Shown here: positions 44,965 to 56,677 of the stretch, in pieces | Position numbering within the stretch: the first letter of the stretch is position 1 | How the letters are laid out: each line of letters opens with the position of its first letter | Assembly: GCF_014235185.1 (NCBI RefSeq) | Contig: NZ_CP060131.1 | Coordinates: 3,293,501-3,357,500, forward strand | Reading direction: 5' to 3' | DNA length: 64,000 nucleotides | Source of the DNA: Pseudonocardia petroleophila | GTDB lineage: Bacteria > Actinomycetota > Actinomycetes > Mycobacteriales > Pseudonocardiaceae | The notes under the pieces: model-generated | Told to the model about the DNA's origin: nothing | What the model saw: the letters and a program-made list of their open reading frames with translations, nothing else | Databases searched by the model: none | Position numbers and translations under genes: made by a program

Positions 44965-47198
44965 TTGACCGACCCCATCGACGACTCCGTCCACGAGACG
45001 ACCGCCGTCATCGACAACGGGAGCTTCGGCACCCGCACCGTCCGGTTCGAGACCGGGCGCCTCGCGCGCCAGGCCGCCGGCTCCGTCGTCGCCTACCTCG
45101 ACGACGAGACCATGCTGCTCTCCGCCACCACGGCGTCGAAGCACCCCAAGGAGCACTTCGACTTCTTCCCCCTCACGGTGGACGTCGAGGAGCGCATGTA
45201 CGCGATCGGCAAGATCCCCGGCTCGTTCTTCCGCCGCGAGGGTCGCCCCGGCACCGACGCGATCCTGACCTGCCGCCTGATCGACCGCCCGCTGCGCCCG
45301 TCGTTCGTCGACGGCCTGCGCAACGAGATCCAGATCGTCGTCACGGTGATGAGCCTGGACCCGCAGGACCCCTACGACGCGCTGGCGATCAACGCCGCGT
45401 CGGCGTCCACGCAGCTGTCCGGCCTGCCGTTCTCCGGCCCGATCGGCGCCGTCCGCATCGCGCTGATCGACGGCCAGTGGATCGCGTTCCCGCAGTACGA
45501 GGACCTGCAGCGCGCCGTGTTCGACATGGTCGTCGCGGGCCGCATCGTCGGTGACGACGTCGCGATCATGATGGTCGAGGCCGAGGCCACCGTCGAGACC
45601 AACACCCTGGTCGCCGGCGGTGCTCAGGCGCCGACCGAGGAGGTCGTCGCGGCCGGGCTGGAGGCGGCGAAGCCGTTCATCCGCACCCTGTGCGTGGCCC
45701 AGCAGCAGCTCGCCGACGTGGCAGCCAAGCCCACGCGCGAGTTCCCGACGTTCCCGGCCTACCAGCCCGACGTCTTCGACGCCGTCGAGGCGCAGGGCGG
45801 GGCCGACCTGGCCGCCGCGCTCACCATCGCGGGCAAGCAGGAGCGGGAGTCGAAGCTCGACGAGGTCAAGCTCGCCGTGCTCACCGCGCTGGAGACCAAG
45901 TTCGAGGGTCGCGAGAAGGAGCTCGGCGCGGCGTTCCGCTCGCTGAACAAGAAGCTCGTGCGCCAGCGCATCCTGCGCGACCAGGTCCGCATCGACGGCC
46001 GCGGCATCACCGACATCCGGCCGCTCTCGGCCGAGGTCGAGGTCATCCCGCGCGCCCACGGCTCGGCGCTGTTCGAGCGCGGCGAGACCCAGATCATGGG
46101 CGTCACCACGCTGAACATGCTGCGCATGGAGCAGCAGATCGACTCCCTCGGGCCGGAGACGCACAAGCGCTACCTGCACCACTACAACTTCCCGCCCTAC
46201 TCGACCGGTGAGACCGGCCGCGTCGGGTCGCCGAAGCGCCGCGAGATCGGCCACGGCGCGCTGGCCGAGCGGGCCCTGCTGCCCGTGCTGCCCACGCGCG
46301 AGGAGTTCCCGTACGCGATCCGCCAGGTCTCCGAGGCGCTGGGCTCCAACGGCTCCACCTCGATGGGCTCGGTCTGCGCGTCGACGATGTCGCTGTACAA
46401 CGCCGGCGTGCCGCTCAAGGCGCCGGTCGCGGGCATCGCGATGGGCCTGGTCACCGACACCGTCGACGGCGAGACCCGCTACGTCGCCCTCACCGACATC
46501 CTCGGTGCGGAGGACGCGTTCGGCGACATGGACTTCAAGGTCGCCGGCACGCCGGAGTTCGTCACGGCGCTGCAGCTCGACACGAAGCTCGACGGCATCC
46601 CGTCGGCCGTCCTCACCGCGGCGCTGAGCCAGGCCAAGGACGCCCGCATGACGATCCTCGAGGTCATCGGCGAGGCGATCGACCGGCCCGACGAGATGAG
46701 CCGGTTCGCGCCGCGCGTCATCGCGATCAAGATCCCGGTCGACAAGATCGGCGAGCTGATCGGCCCGAAGGGCAAGATGATCAACTCGATCACCGAGCAG
46801 ACCGGTGCCGACATCTCGATCGACGACGACGGCACCGTCTACGTCGGCGCGTCCGACGGCGAGTCGGCGGACGCCGCGATCGGCATGGTCAACGCCATCG
46901 CCAACCCGCAGCTGCCGAAGATCGGCGAGCGCTTCCTGGGCACGGTCGTCAAGACCGCCGCCTTCGGCGCGTTCGTCTCGCTGGTGCCCGGCAAGGACGG
47001 CCTCGTCCACATCTCGAAGCTGGGCAACGGCAAGCGGATCAACAAGGTCGAGGACGTCGTGAACGTCGGCGACAAGATCCGCGTCGAGGTCTCCGACATC
47101 GACAACCGCGGCAAGATCAGCCTGCTGCCGGTCGTCGAGGACGCCGCCCCCGCGGGCGACGTCACGGTTCCCGCGGAGCCCGCCGAGGTCGCGTCCTC

Positions 47199-47202
<4 letters not shown>
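44965..47202 (+). CDS. pnp: Polyribonucleotide nucleotidyltransferase (PNPase, GpsI)
   Basis: A 745-residue PNPase with two RNase PH domains (the second active, with [19 protein letters not shown] and [23 protein letters not shown]), a KH domain ([21 protein letters not shown], near 590-650) and an S1 domain ([26 protein letters not shown]). It degrades RNA phosphorolytically from the 3' end and in Actinobacteria also synthesises 3' tails. The start is the TTG at 44965, which has an AGAGGAG Shine-Dalgarno at good spacing; the GTG at 44935 has none. The M16 peptidase gene overlaps its stop. Confidence 0.96.
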
Positions 47203-49783
<2,581 letters not shown>

Positions 49784-49798
49784 ACCGGTCCGACGACG

Positions 49799-49855
49799 CA
49801 GACCCCGTGGTCACCGCGCAGGGCGCCGACGGTCTGCGCGGTGACCGCGGGTCTG
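49799..49855. terminator. Bidirectional inverted repeat between dapB and the GNAT gene
   Basis: A nearly perfect inverted repeat (left 49799-49821, right 49834-49855, about 22 bp per arm; arms begin CAGACCCCGTGGTCACC and end GGTGACCGCGGGTCTG) lies between convergent genes, 15 bases after the dapB stop and 10 before the GNAT stop. It is likely a bidirectional terminator. A GGTCTGCGCGGTG segment is repeated again just after it. Confidence 0.65.
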
Positions 49856-49865
49856 CGCGGTGGGG

Positions 49866-50405
49866 CTAGGCGAGCTTGAGGTCGAGCGAGCCCGTCAGTC
49901 GGATCTCGCGCAGCGTCCCGGCGCCGGTGTCGAGGGCCCGCACCCCGCCGTCGGGCTCCCAGCCGGCGCGGGCGTAGAACCGGCGCGACGCCTCGTCGGG
50001 CTCGGGGACCCAGGCCAGCCCGTACAGGGCCCCCGCGCCGCGCAGGTGCTCCGCGGCCGTGGCGAGCAGCCGCCCGGCGTGCCCCCGGCGCCCCCAGCGC
50101 GGCTCGACGAGCAGCGCGCCGATCTCGCCCCACGCCTGGTCGGGGGAGGCGGCGCCCTCGGGCGGCATCGCGACCGCGGCCGCCAGGAAGCCGACGGTCC
50201 AGTCGCCCTCCGTCGCGACCAGCACGTGCCCCGCGTCGGCCCCGACGGCGGCGGTCCAGGCGGCGCGGGCACCCGGGCCGCGCAGCTGGGCCAGCGCCTC
50301 GGCGGGCACGAAGGCGGCGTACGCGGCCTCCCAGGTGTCGCCCTGGATGCGCACGATCTCGGGGACGTCGGCGGGCGTGGCGGCACGGACCGCGGCGATG
50401 GCCAT
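49866..50405 (-). CDS. GNAT family N-acetyltransferase
   Basis: A 179-residue GCN5-related acetyltransferase. VRAATPADVPEIVRIQGDTW at the N-terminus, acetyl-CoA motif A IGALLVEPRWGRRGHAGRLLATAAEHL near residue 100 and motif B LAWVPEPDEASRRFYARAGWEPDG. Substrate unknown (small amine or protein N-terminus). ATG at 50405 begins the family-like MAIAAVRAAT; longer frames upstream overlap the divergent transporter region. Confidence 0.85.
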   Translation of the reverse strand: MAIAAVRAATPADVPEIVRIQGDTWEAAYAAFVPAEALAQLRGPGARAAWTAAVGADAGHVLVATEGDWTVGFLAAAVAMPPEGAASPDQAWGEIGALLVEPRWGRRGHAGRLLATAAEHLRGAGALYGLAWVPEPDEASRRFYARAGWEPDGGVRALDTGAGTLREIRLTGSLDLKLA

Positions 50406-50474
50406 GCCGCATGGATACCCCACCCGCCCGATCCGGCAGGACAAGGGGTCGTTCGCCATGGCAACGTCACGCCC

Positions 50475-51395
50475 GTGCAGAACCGCCGTGTCGCCTGGGC
50501 CGCCCTCGGGGTGGTCTACGTCCTGTGGGGATCGACCTACCTCGCCAACCGCCTGATCATCACCGACGTGCCGCCGCTGTTCTCCGGCGGCGTGCGCTTC
50601 CTCGTCGGCGGCGGTCTCCTTGCGCTGGTCGTGGCGCTGGTGGCGGGACCGTCGGCGCTGCGGATGACGCGGCCGCAGCTGGCGACCACTGCGCTGTCCG
50701 GCGTCCTGCTCCCGGCGTGGGGCAACGGGATCGTCACGCTCGGGCAGCAGCAGGTGTCCTCCGGGCTCGCGGCCCTGCTCATCGCCGCCGTGCCGCTCTA
50801 CATCGTCGTGCTGCGGGCGGTCACCGGCGACCGGCCGCGGGCGGCGACGATCGGCGGCGTGGCGGTCGGGGTCGCCGGGCTCGCGCTGCTGGTGCTGACC
50901 GGCTCGACGGGGACGGGCGGCACGGTCGGCAGCGCCTGGTGGGGGCCGTGGCTGATCCTGCTGGCCGGGCTGGGCTGGGCCACGGGCACGTTCGCGACGA
51001 CGCGGCTGCCGGTGCCGCCCAACCCGTTCGCGCTGGCCGCGGTGCAGATGCTCGTCGGCGGGGCGGTGCTGCTGGCCGTCAGCCTGGGCAAGGGCGACCG
51101 GCTCGACGTCGCCGCGGTCTCGCCCGTCGCGTGGTGGGCGTGGGCGTACATGGCGGTCGTCGTCTCGCTGGGGGCGTTCAGCGCGTACGCCTACGCGCTG
51201 GCGTCGCTGCCGGTGTCGACGGTCGCGACCTACGCCTACGTCAACCCGGTCATCGCCGTGGTGCTCGGGGCGCTGGTGGTGGGGGAGCGCTACTCCGTGC
51301 TGCAGCTGGTCGGCGGGGGGATCGTGGTGCTGTCGGTGGGGCTGGTGATCGCCTCGGAGCGGTCGGCGGCGCGGCACGTGGCCCAGCCCGCCTGA
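50475..51395 (+). CDS. EamA/DMT family transporter
   Basis: A 306-residue drug/metabolite transporter with ten predicted transmembrane helices in two EamA repeats. VAWAALGVVYVLWGSTYLANR in helix 1 and VSTVATYAYVNPVIAVVLGALVVGE near helix 9 are typical. Exports amino acids or metabolites; substrate not predictable. GTG at 50475 chosen because the conserved N-terminus begins there. Confidence 0.88.
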   Translation: MQNRRVAWAALGVVYVLWGSTYLANRLIITDVPPLFSGGVRFLVGGGLLALVVALVAGPSALRMTRPQLATTALSGVLLPAWGNGIVTLGQQQVSSGLAALLIAAVPLYIVVLRAVTGDRPRAATIGGVAVGVAGLALLVLTGSTGTGGTVGSAWWGPWLILLAGLGWATGTFATTRLPVPPNPFALAAVQMLVGGAVLLAVSLGKGDRLDVAAVSPVAWWAWAYMAVVVSLGAFSAYAYALASLPVSTVATYAYVNPVIAVVLGALVVGERYSVLQLVGGGIVVLSVGLVIASERSAARHVAQPA

Positions 51396-51442
51396 GACCG
51401 GCCGTCCGGATTCCGTCGGGGTCCGGTGGCACGATCCCGGGC

Positions 51443-52669
51443 ATGACGACGGAGACGATCGGGGCGCCGGCCGCCCGCCGGGCGGCGCTGGCCGCGCAGG
51501 GGTTCACCGACCCGGTCCCGACCGGCCCCGTCACCCGCCGCCACCTGCAGCGGGTGCTCGACCGGATCCGGCTGCTCCAGCTCGACTCGGTCAACGTGGC
51601 GGTGCGGGCGCACTACATGCCGGTGTTCAGCCGCCTCGGCCCGTACGCGCGGGGCCTGCTCGACGACGCCGCGTGGTCGCACTCGGCGCGGCGGCCCCGG
51701 CTGCTCGTCGAGTACTGGGCCCACGAGGCCAGCCTGCTCCCCGTCGCCGACTGGCCGCTGCTGCAGTCCGGGGCCAAGCGCAGCGGCTGGTGGCGGCACT
51801 ACGGCGCGCTGGTGGAGGGCAACCCCGGCCTGGTCGACGACGTGCTGGCCGCGGTGAAGGAGCTGGGTCCGGTCGGGGCGGGGGAGCTGGAGGCGGCGCT
51901 GGGCGGGCGGTCGAGCCCGCGCCCGCCGGGGGCCACCTGGTGGGAGCGCTCGGACGTCAAGCGGATCTGCGAGTACCTGTTCGGCACCGGCGCGCTCACC
52001 ACCGGCACCCGCCGGCACTTCCAGCGCCTCTACGACCTGCCCGAGCGCGTCCTGCCGCCCGAGGTGCTCGCGGCGGGCCCGGCCGACCCGGAGCAGTCGG
52101 CCCGCACGCTGGTGCTGCGCTCGGCGTCGGCGCTCGGGGTGGCCACCGAGCCCGAGCTGCGCGACTACTACCGCCTCGGGCCCACCACCAGCCGGCGGGC
52201 GGTGGCGGAGCTGGTCGACTCCGGCGCGCTGGCGCCGGTCCGGGTGCGCGGCTGGCCGAAGCAGGCCTACCGGCTGCCGGGCGCGCGGGTGCCGCGGCAG
52301 GTCACCGGCCGGGCCCTGCTCTGCCCGTTCGACCCCCTGATCTGGGAGCGCGACCGCACCGAGCGCGTCTTCGGCTTCCGCTACCGCATCGAGATCTACG
52401 TGCCCGAGGCGAAGCGCGAGTACGGCTACTACGTGTTCCCGTTCCTGCTCGACGGCGAGCTCGTGGCCCGGGTCGACCTCAAGGCCGACCGCGCCGCCGG
52501 GGTGCTCCGGGTGCCCGGCGCGTTCGCCGAGCCCGGCGCCGAGCGGCCCCGGGTGGTGGCCGAGCTGGCCGGGGCCCTGCGCGAGATGGCGGAGTGGCTC
52601 GAGCTCGACGCCGTGGTGGTGGGGGAGCGCGGCGACCTGGCGGGCCCCCTGGCCGCGGCCCTGCGCTGA
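51443..52669 (+). CDS. YcaQ/AlkX-like winged-helix DNA glycosylase (HTH_42)
   Basis: A 408-residue member of the HTH_42/YcaQ family, whose characterised members (E. coli YcaQ, Streptomyces AlkX and AlkZ) excise crosslinked or bulky alkylated bases. The catalytic region is RIRLLQLDSVNVAVRAHYMPVFSRLGPY, with the family QxD motif at QLD. WAHEASLLP and CPFDPLIWERDRTERVFGFRYRIEIYVP are further family blocks. ATG at 51443 with CACGAT ending 7 bases upstream. No biosynthetic cluster is nearby, so a housekeeping repair role is likelier than self-resistance. Confidence 0.87.
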   Translation: MTTETIGAPAARRAALAAQGFTDPVPTGPVTRRHLQRVLDRIRLLQLDSVNVAVRAHYMPVFSRLGPYARGLLDDAAWSHSARRPRLLVEYWAHEASLLPVADWPLLQSGAKRSGWWRHYGALVEGNPGLVDDVLAAVKELGPVGAGELEAALGGRSSPRPPGATWWERSDVKRICEYLFGTGALTTGTRRHFQRLYDLPERVLPPEVLAAGPADPEQSARTLVLRSASALGVATEPELRDYYRLGPTTSRRAVAELVDSGALAPVRVRGWPKQAYRLPGARVPRQVTGRALLCPFDPLIWERDRTERVFGFRYRIEIYVPEAKREYGYYVFPFLLDGELVARVDLKADRAAGVLRVPGAFAEPGAERPRVVAELAGALREMAEWLELDAVVVGERGDLAGPLAAALR

Positions 52670-52716
52670 GGCCGCGCTCCCGCCCCGGGTGACGGGCCGG
52701 GGCGGGAGCGGCGGGG

Positions 52717-53667
52717 TCAGGCGGCGACGGTGGCCCGGGTGACCAGGACGTCGCCGCTGCCGGTGCGGCCCTTCACCGACAGCGCACCGGCGTCGGCCGG
52801 GGCGACCGCGGCTACGTCGAGCTCGCTGACCGCCCGGCCCGAGCCCGACGACAGGTCGAGCCGGGCGTGGACGCCGCCGTGCACGCCGACCCGGAGGTCG
52901 CCGGAGCCGGTGGTGAGGTCGAGGCTGCCCGCGCGGGCGTCGCGCACGGCGACGGTGCCCGATCCGGTGCGCACGGCGAGGTCGGCGGCCACCTCCAGCA
53001 CGTCGACGTCGCCGCTGCTCGCGCGCACCTCCGTGGTGCCGCGCACGGCGGCGATCCGCACGCCGCCCGAGCCGGTGCGGACGCGCCCACGCCCGGCCAC
53101 CGCCCCCACCTCGACGTCGCCGGAGCCGGTCGTGACGTCGGCGTCGCCGTCGACGGGGCCGAGCTCGACCCGGCCCGACCCGGTGCGCACGGCGGCCCAC
53201 CCCGCGGTGCCGCCGACCGTGACGTCACCGGACCCGGTGCGGGCCGCGAGCCGGGAGCCCGCTGGCGCGGTCACCGTGACCGCGAGCGGCACGACGCGCA
53301 GCGGCAGCTCCTGCGACGAGCGCACGACGAGCAGCCGCCCGCTCTCCGACCAGGTGATCTCCGCGGCGCGCACGGCGTCGGCGACGAGCTGGTCGGGGTC
53401 GATGCCGAACCCGGCGCCGCCGCTGCCCAGCCAGCTCATCAGCCCGCCGATGCCCTGGGCCACGGCGCCGCCCGCGTTCGGGTCGTGGCGGACCTCCACG
53501 CGCACCTCGTCGCCGGGCGCGAGGTCGACGCGGATGCGGCCGACGTCGATGGTCAGCTCCAGCTCCGCGGGCCGGTCGCACGGCCAGGACTGCTGGCGCA
53601 CCGTCGGCCCGGTGGCGGGACCCTCCTCCGGGAAGTGGTCCTTGGTGAAGTCCACGAAGTCGCTCAT
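52717..53667 (-). CDS. DUF4097 repeat protein
   Basis: A 316-residue protein. The N-terminal part (about 1-150) contains [27 protein letters not shown]. The C-terminal part is about nine repeats of 20-23 residues centred on TGSGD ([33 protein letters not shown] and others), which should stack as a beta-solenoid. No signal peptide or transmembrane segment is seen. The ATG overlaps the stop of the upstream ribbon-helix-helix gene by four bases, so the two are one operon with coupled translation. Function unknown; the pair is widespread in Actinobacteria. Confidence 0.85.
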   Translation of the reverse strand: MSDFVDFTKDHFPEEGPATGPTVRQQSWPCDRPAELELTIDVGRIRVDLAPGDEVRVEVRHDPNAGGAVAQGIGGLMSWLGSGGAGFGIDPDQLVADAVRAAEITWSESGRLLVVRSSQELPLRVVPLAVTVTAPAGSRLAARTGSGDVTVGGTAGWAAVRTGSGRVELGPVDGDADVTTGSGDVEVGAVAGRGRVRTGSGGVRIAAVRGTTEVRASSGDVDVLEVAADLAVRTGSGTVAVRDARAGSLDLTTGSGDLRVGVHGGVHARLDLSSGSGRAVSELDVAAVAPADAGALSVKGRTGSGDVLVTRATVAA

Positions 53668-54170
53668 CCCTGCACCCATCCCTGGATCCGGTGGCCGTCG
53701 CGGCCCGGGCGGGCCCCGCCGCCCTGGTTGCCGTGCAGCGCGCCCTGCACGGCCTGCGCCACCCAGGAGTTGAGCGACACCCCCTGCGAGGACGCGGCCT
53801 GCTCGGCCTGGTTCTTGATCTGCTCGACCAGCCGCAGCGTGATGCGGCTGATGTCGCCGGCGTCGGCGCCGCCGAAGCCCCCGCCCCCGAAGCCCCGGGG
53901 CCGCGGCTCGGGCTCGGGCGCCGGGTGCGTGTCGGGCGAGACGACGACGCGGACGTCGCGGCCGTCGAGCCGGACGTCGACGGTGCGGTCGCCGAGCGCC
54001 GCGGTGACCTCCGCGGCCAGGTCGGAGAGGGCGTTCATCATCGCGAGCCGCGCCGCGGGCTCGATCGCGGCGCCGAGCACGGCGGCGGTGCGCTGTGTCT
54101 GCTCGTCGCCCGCCGCGGCGGCGGACGCGAGGTCCTCGCGGAGCCGGGTGACGTACTGGCTGATGTCCAT
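53664..54170 (-). CDS. Ribbon-helix-helix (HicB/Arc-like) DNA-binding protein
   Basis: A 168-residue protein. The N-terminal helical part ([21 protein letters not shown]) is followed by a mixed domain with [14 protein letters not shown], a Pro/Gly-rich hinge and a C-terminal ribbon-helix-helix ([36 protein letters not shown]). Often labelled HicB antitoxin, but no HicA toxin is present; its partner is the DUF4097 protein. Four TGACGTCA-like elements overlap its promoter and start codon, consistent with autoregulation. ATG at 54170. Confidence 0.8.
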   Translation of the reverse strand: MDISQYVTRLREDLASAAAAGDEQTQRTAAVLGAAIEPAARLAMMNALSDLAAEVTAALGDRTVDVRLDGRDVRVVVSPDTHPAPEPEPRPRGFGGGGFGGADAGDISRITLRLVEQIKNQAEQAASSQGVSLNSWVAQAVQGALHGNQGGGARPGRDGHRIQGWVQG

Positions 54171-54221
54171 GACACCACCATGACGTCACTTCTGACGCCA
54201 GTCAAGGAATCGGTGATGTCA
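54170..54221. promoter_or_regulatory. Cluster of TGACGTCA-like operator elements over the RHH promoter
   Basis: Four 8-bp elements: TGACACCA (54170-54177), TGACGTCA (54181-54188), TGACGCCA (54193-54200) and TGATGTCA (54214-54221). Steps of 11, 12 and 21 bases place them on nearly the same DNA face. On the minus strand a -35 TTGACT (54205-54200) followed after 17 bases by CATGGT overlaps them. Ribbon-helix-helix proteins bind such tandem short sites; autorepression is inferred. Confidence 0.6.
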
Positions 54222-54245
54222 TCGGAGGGGGTCGGGGGTCCCGGT

Positions 54246-54251
54246 TACGCT
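54246..54251 (+). promoter_or_regulatory. -10 box for leaderless thyX
   Basis: TACGCT ends 6 bases before the thyX ATG, with no Shine-Dalgarno between. Confidence 0.45.
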
Positions 54252-54257
54252 GCCGCC

Positions 54258-55010
54258 ATGCCCGAGACCGTGCCGCTCACCGTCCAGCTGGTGGCCAAGA
54301 CGGAGTTCACGGCCCCTCCGGACGTGCCGTGGAGCACCGACGCCGACGGGGGCCAGGCGCTCGCCGAGTTCGCCGGACGCGCCTGCTACCAGTCCTGGGG
54401 CAAGCCGAACCCGAGGACGGCCACGAACGCGGGCTACCTGGAGCACATCCTCGAGGTCGGGCACCTGTCGGTGCTCGAGCACGGGTCGGTGAGCTTCTAC
54501 CTCACGGGCGTCTCGCGCAGCCTCACCCACGAGCTGATCCGGCACCGGCACTTCTCCTACAGCCAGCTCTCCCAGCGCTACGTCCCCGAGCGCGACGCGT
54601 CGATGGTCGAGCCCGAGGTCATCGCGGCCGACCCGGAGCTGCACCGGCTCTTCGCCGACGCCACCGCCGCGTCGGTGCGGGCCTACGAGGAGCTGCTGGA
54701 GGGACTGGAGAAGCGCTTCGCCGACGTCCCCAACGCCACGCTGCGCCGCAAGCAGGCCCGGCAGGCGGCGCGGGCGATCCTGCCCAACGCCACCGAGACG
54801 AAGATCGTGGTCACCGGCAACTACCGCGCCTGGCGGCACTTCATCGCGATGCGCGCCACCGAGCACGCCGACGTCGAGATCCGGGCCCTGGCCATCGAGT
54901 GCCTGCGCCAGCTGCACCGCGAGGTGCCCAACGTCTTCCGCGACTTCGAGATCGCCGCGCTCGACGACGGCACCGAGATCGCCTCCAGCCCCTTCGTGGC
55001 GGAAGGCTGA
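54258..55010 (+). CDS. thyX: FAD-dependent thymidylate synthase ThyX
   Basis: A 250-residue flavin-dependent thymidylate synthase, identified by the RHRxxSxxxxSQR motif in [18 protein letters not shown] near residue 95. FAD- and dUMP-binding residues follow in [35 protein letters not shown]. It makes dTMP using methylenetetrahydrofolate and NADPH, releasing tetrahydrofolate. It lies upstream of dapA and rnj as in mycobacteria. Confidence 0.96.
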   Translation: MPETVPLTVQLVAKTEFTAPPDVPWSTDADGGQALAEFAGRACYQSWGKPNPRTATNAGYLEHILEVGHLSVLEHGSVSFYLTGVSRSLTHELIRHRHFSYSQLSQRYVPERDASMVEPEVIAADPELHRLFADATAASVRAYEELLEGLEKRFADVPNATLRRKQARQAARAILPNATETKIVVTGNYRAWRHFIAMRATEHADVEIRALAIECLRQLHREVPNVFRDFEIAALDDGTEIASSPFVAEG

Positions 55011-55039
55011 GCGGGCACCCGGCGGAACCGGTCGCGACG

Positions 55040-55993
55040 GTGGTCGGGCAGCGGGAGCGCACCCCCGCGGTGGGGGGCGTCGCCGTCACGGTGCTGGTCG
55101 CGGCCCTGCCCTGGGCGTGGTTCGCCCTGCGCGACGCGGGACCGGCGGCCGACGTCGTCGCCATCGCGATGCCGCTGCTGGCCGCCGCGGTCGTCGCGGT
55201 GGCCGCGGTGGCGGCGCTGGTGCCCGGCTCGCGCGTGCGGCGCCTGCGGGCCGCGCTGTTCGGGCTCTCGGCGCTGCTGGTCGCGGTCGTGGCGGTGGTG
55301 GGGCCGTGGGTGCCCGCCCCGACGGGCGCGGTCGCGGGGCGCGGCGTCAGCGTGCTGGGCGGCAACGTCGACTACCAGGACACCCCGACGCCCGCGATGA
55401 TCGACCTCGGCGCCGACGTGGTGGTCGCGGCCGAGCTGGCCCCCGACACGGAGGACGACCTCGGCGAGGAGTACCCGCACACCGCCGTCGGCGGGCCGGC
55501 GCAGTCGCCGCTGGGGGTGTTCAGCCGGTACCCGGTCCGGGTCCTGGAGGACGCGGGGCCCGAGCTGCCGGGCCTGCGGGTCCTGGTCGAGGGACCCGAC
55601 GGGCCGTTCGTCCTCTACGCGCTGCACATCCCGCGGCCGTGGTTCGGCAGCAGCGCGGAGGACTACGAGGTGTCGGTGTCGGAGCACTACGCGCTCGCCG
55701 CGGCCGTCGCCGGGCGCGTGCGGACCGAGACGCTGCCGGTCGTCCTCGTCGGCGACCTCAACAGCACCGACCGCGGTCGCGACTACCGGGCGCTCACCGG
55801 CGAGGTCGGGCTCTCCGACGCCGTGCTGGAGGGCTGGGGCGGGCCCACCTCGGTGGGCAAGTGGCTGCCGCTGCTCGGCCGGATCGACCACCTGCTGGTG
55901 AGCCCGGCCTGGTGCGGCGACGACGGGCGGCGCGTGGAGCTGCCCGGGTCCTCGCACCGCGGGGTCACGGCGACGGTCGGGCCGTGTGCGTAG
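55040..55993 (+). CDS. Membrane-anchored endonuclease/exonuclease/phosphatase family protein
   Basis: A 317-residue protein with three N-terminal transmembrane helices (VTVLVAALPWAWFAL, AIAMPLLAAAVVAVAAVAALV, ALFGLSALLVAVVAVVGPWV), then an extracytoplasmic EEP domain. Catalytic motifs: VSVLGGNVDYQ, VVAAEL (metal Glu), PVVLVGDLNSTD, GRIDHLLVSP and SSHRGVTATVG. The fold hydrolyses phosphodiesters or phospholipids; the substrate is unknown. The start is uncertain between GTG 55040 and GTG 55070; neither has a good Shine-Dalgarno. Confidence 0.82.
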   Translation: MVGQRERTPAVGGVAVTVLVAALPWAWFALRDAGPAADVVAIAMPLLAAAVVAVAAVAALVPGSRVRRLRAALFGLSALLVAVVAVVGPWVPAPTGAVAGRGVSVLGGNVDYQDTPTPAMIDLGADVVVAAELAPDTEDDLGEEYPHTAVGGPAQSPLGVFSRYPVRVLEDAGPELPGLRVLVEGPDGPFVLYALHIPRPWFGSSAEDYEVSVSEHYALAAAVAGRVRTETLPVVLVGDLNSTDRGRDYRALTGEVGLSDAVLEGWGGPTSVGKWLPLLGRIDHLLVSPAWCGDDGRRVELPGSSHRGVTATVGPCA

Positions 55994-56002
55994 GGTCGGG
56001 GC

Positions 56003-56629
56003 ATGAGCCTGGCCACCGACGAGCGTGCGGCGATCTGCGACGAGTTCGAGCGGGTGGGCCCGGACCGGCCCACCCTGTGCGGTGACTGGGACACCCGCGA
56101 CCTGCTGGCCCACCTCCTCGTGCGCGAGCGCAAGCCGTGGGCGGCCCCGGGCATCCTCATCGCGGCGCTCGCCCCGGTCGTCGAGCGCGCGATGGGGTCC
56201 TACGCCGACACGCCGTGGGAGCAGATGGTCGGCGAGCTGCGCGACGGCGCGCCGCTGTGGTCGCCCTACCGCGTCGGCGCCGTCGACGACCTGGCGAACG
56301 GCGGGGAGTACTTCGTCCACCACGAGGACGTGCGGCGCGGGGTGCCCGGCTGGGAGCCGCGCCCGGCCGACCCGACGCGCGACGCCCAGCTCTGGGCGCT
56401 GCTGCTGAAGATGGGCCGGATCCTGCACCGCGCGAGCCCGGTCGGCCTGGTCGTGCGGCGGGTGGGCGGGGAGCAGTACGTGCTCCGCACCGGTCCCGGC
56501 CTCGTCACGATCGTCGGCGAGCCGGCCGAGCTCGTGCTGCACGCGTTCGGCCGCGACGCCGTGCGCGTCGAGCTGGAGGGCTCGCCCGCCGACGTCGCCG
56601 CACTGGCCGGGGCCCCGCGCGGGCTCTGA
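56003..56629 (+). CDS. TIGR03085 family metal-binding protein (DinB/maleylpyruvate-isomerase-like)
   Basis: A 208-residue actinobacterial protein with the DinB-like N-terminal helix bundle: RPTLCGDWDTRDLLAHLLVRERKPWAAPG, whose WDTRDLLAH carries a likely metal-ligand histidine, and GEYFVHHEDVRRGVPGW with two more histidines. Family members may use mycothiol in thiol-transfer reactions, but this one is uncharacterised. ATG at 56003; TAGGGT ends 6 bases upstream and its first three bases are the stop codon of the preceding gene. Confidence 0.82.
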   Translation: MSLATDERAAICDEFERVGPDRPTLCGDWDTRDLLAHLLVRERKPWAAPGILIAALAPVVERAMGSYADTPWEQMVGELRDGAPLWSPYRVGAVDDLANGGEYFVHHEDVRRGVPGWEPRPADPTRDAQLWALLLKMGRILHRASPVGLVVRRVGGEQYVLRTGPGLVTIVGEPAELVLHAFGRDAVRVELEGSPADVAALAGAPRGL

Positions 56630-56677
56630 GCGGCCTGCGCGGCGGGTTCGGTCGGGGCGGGGCGGTACCGTCGACCC

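Noticed and set aside
43732-47010. 1092-codon frame antisense to pnp and rpsO
   Set aside because: Composition is the complement of conserved pnp codons, without motifs. A GC-driven shadow.
53664-54170. HicAB toxin-antitoxin system
   Set aside because: No HicA-like short toxin is adjacent. The partner is a DUF4097 protein, so the antitoxin label rests only on the ribbon-helix-helix domain.
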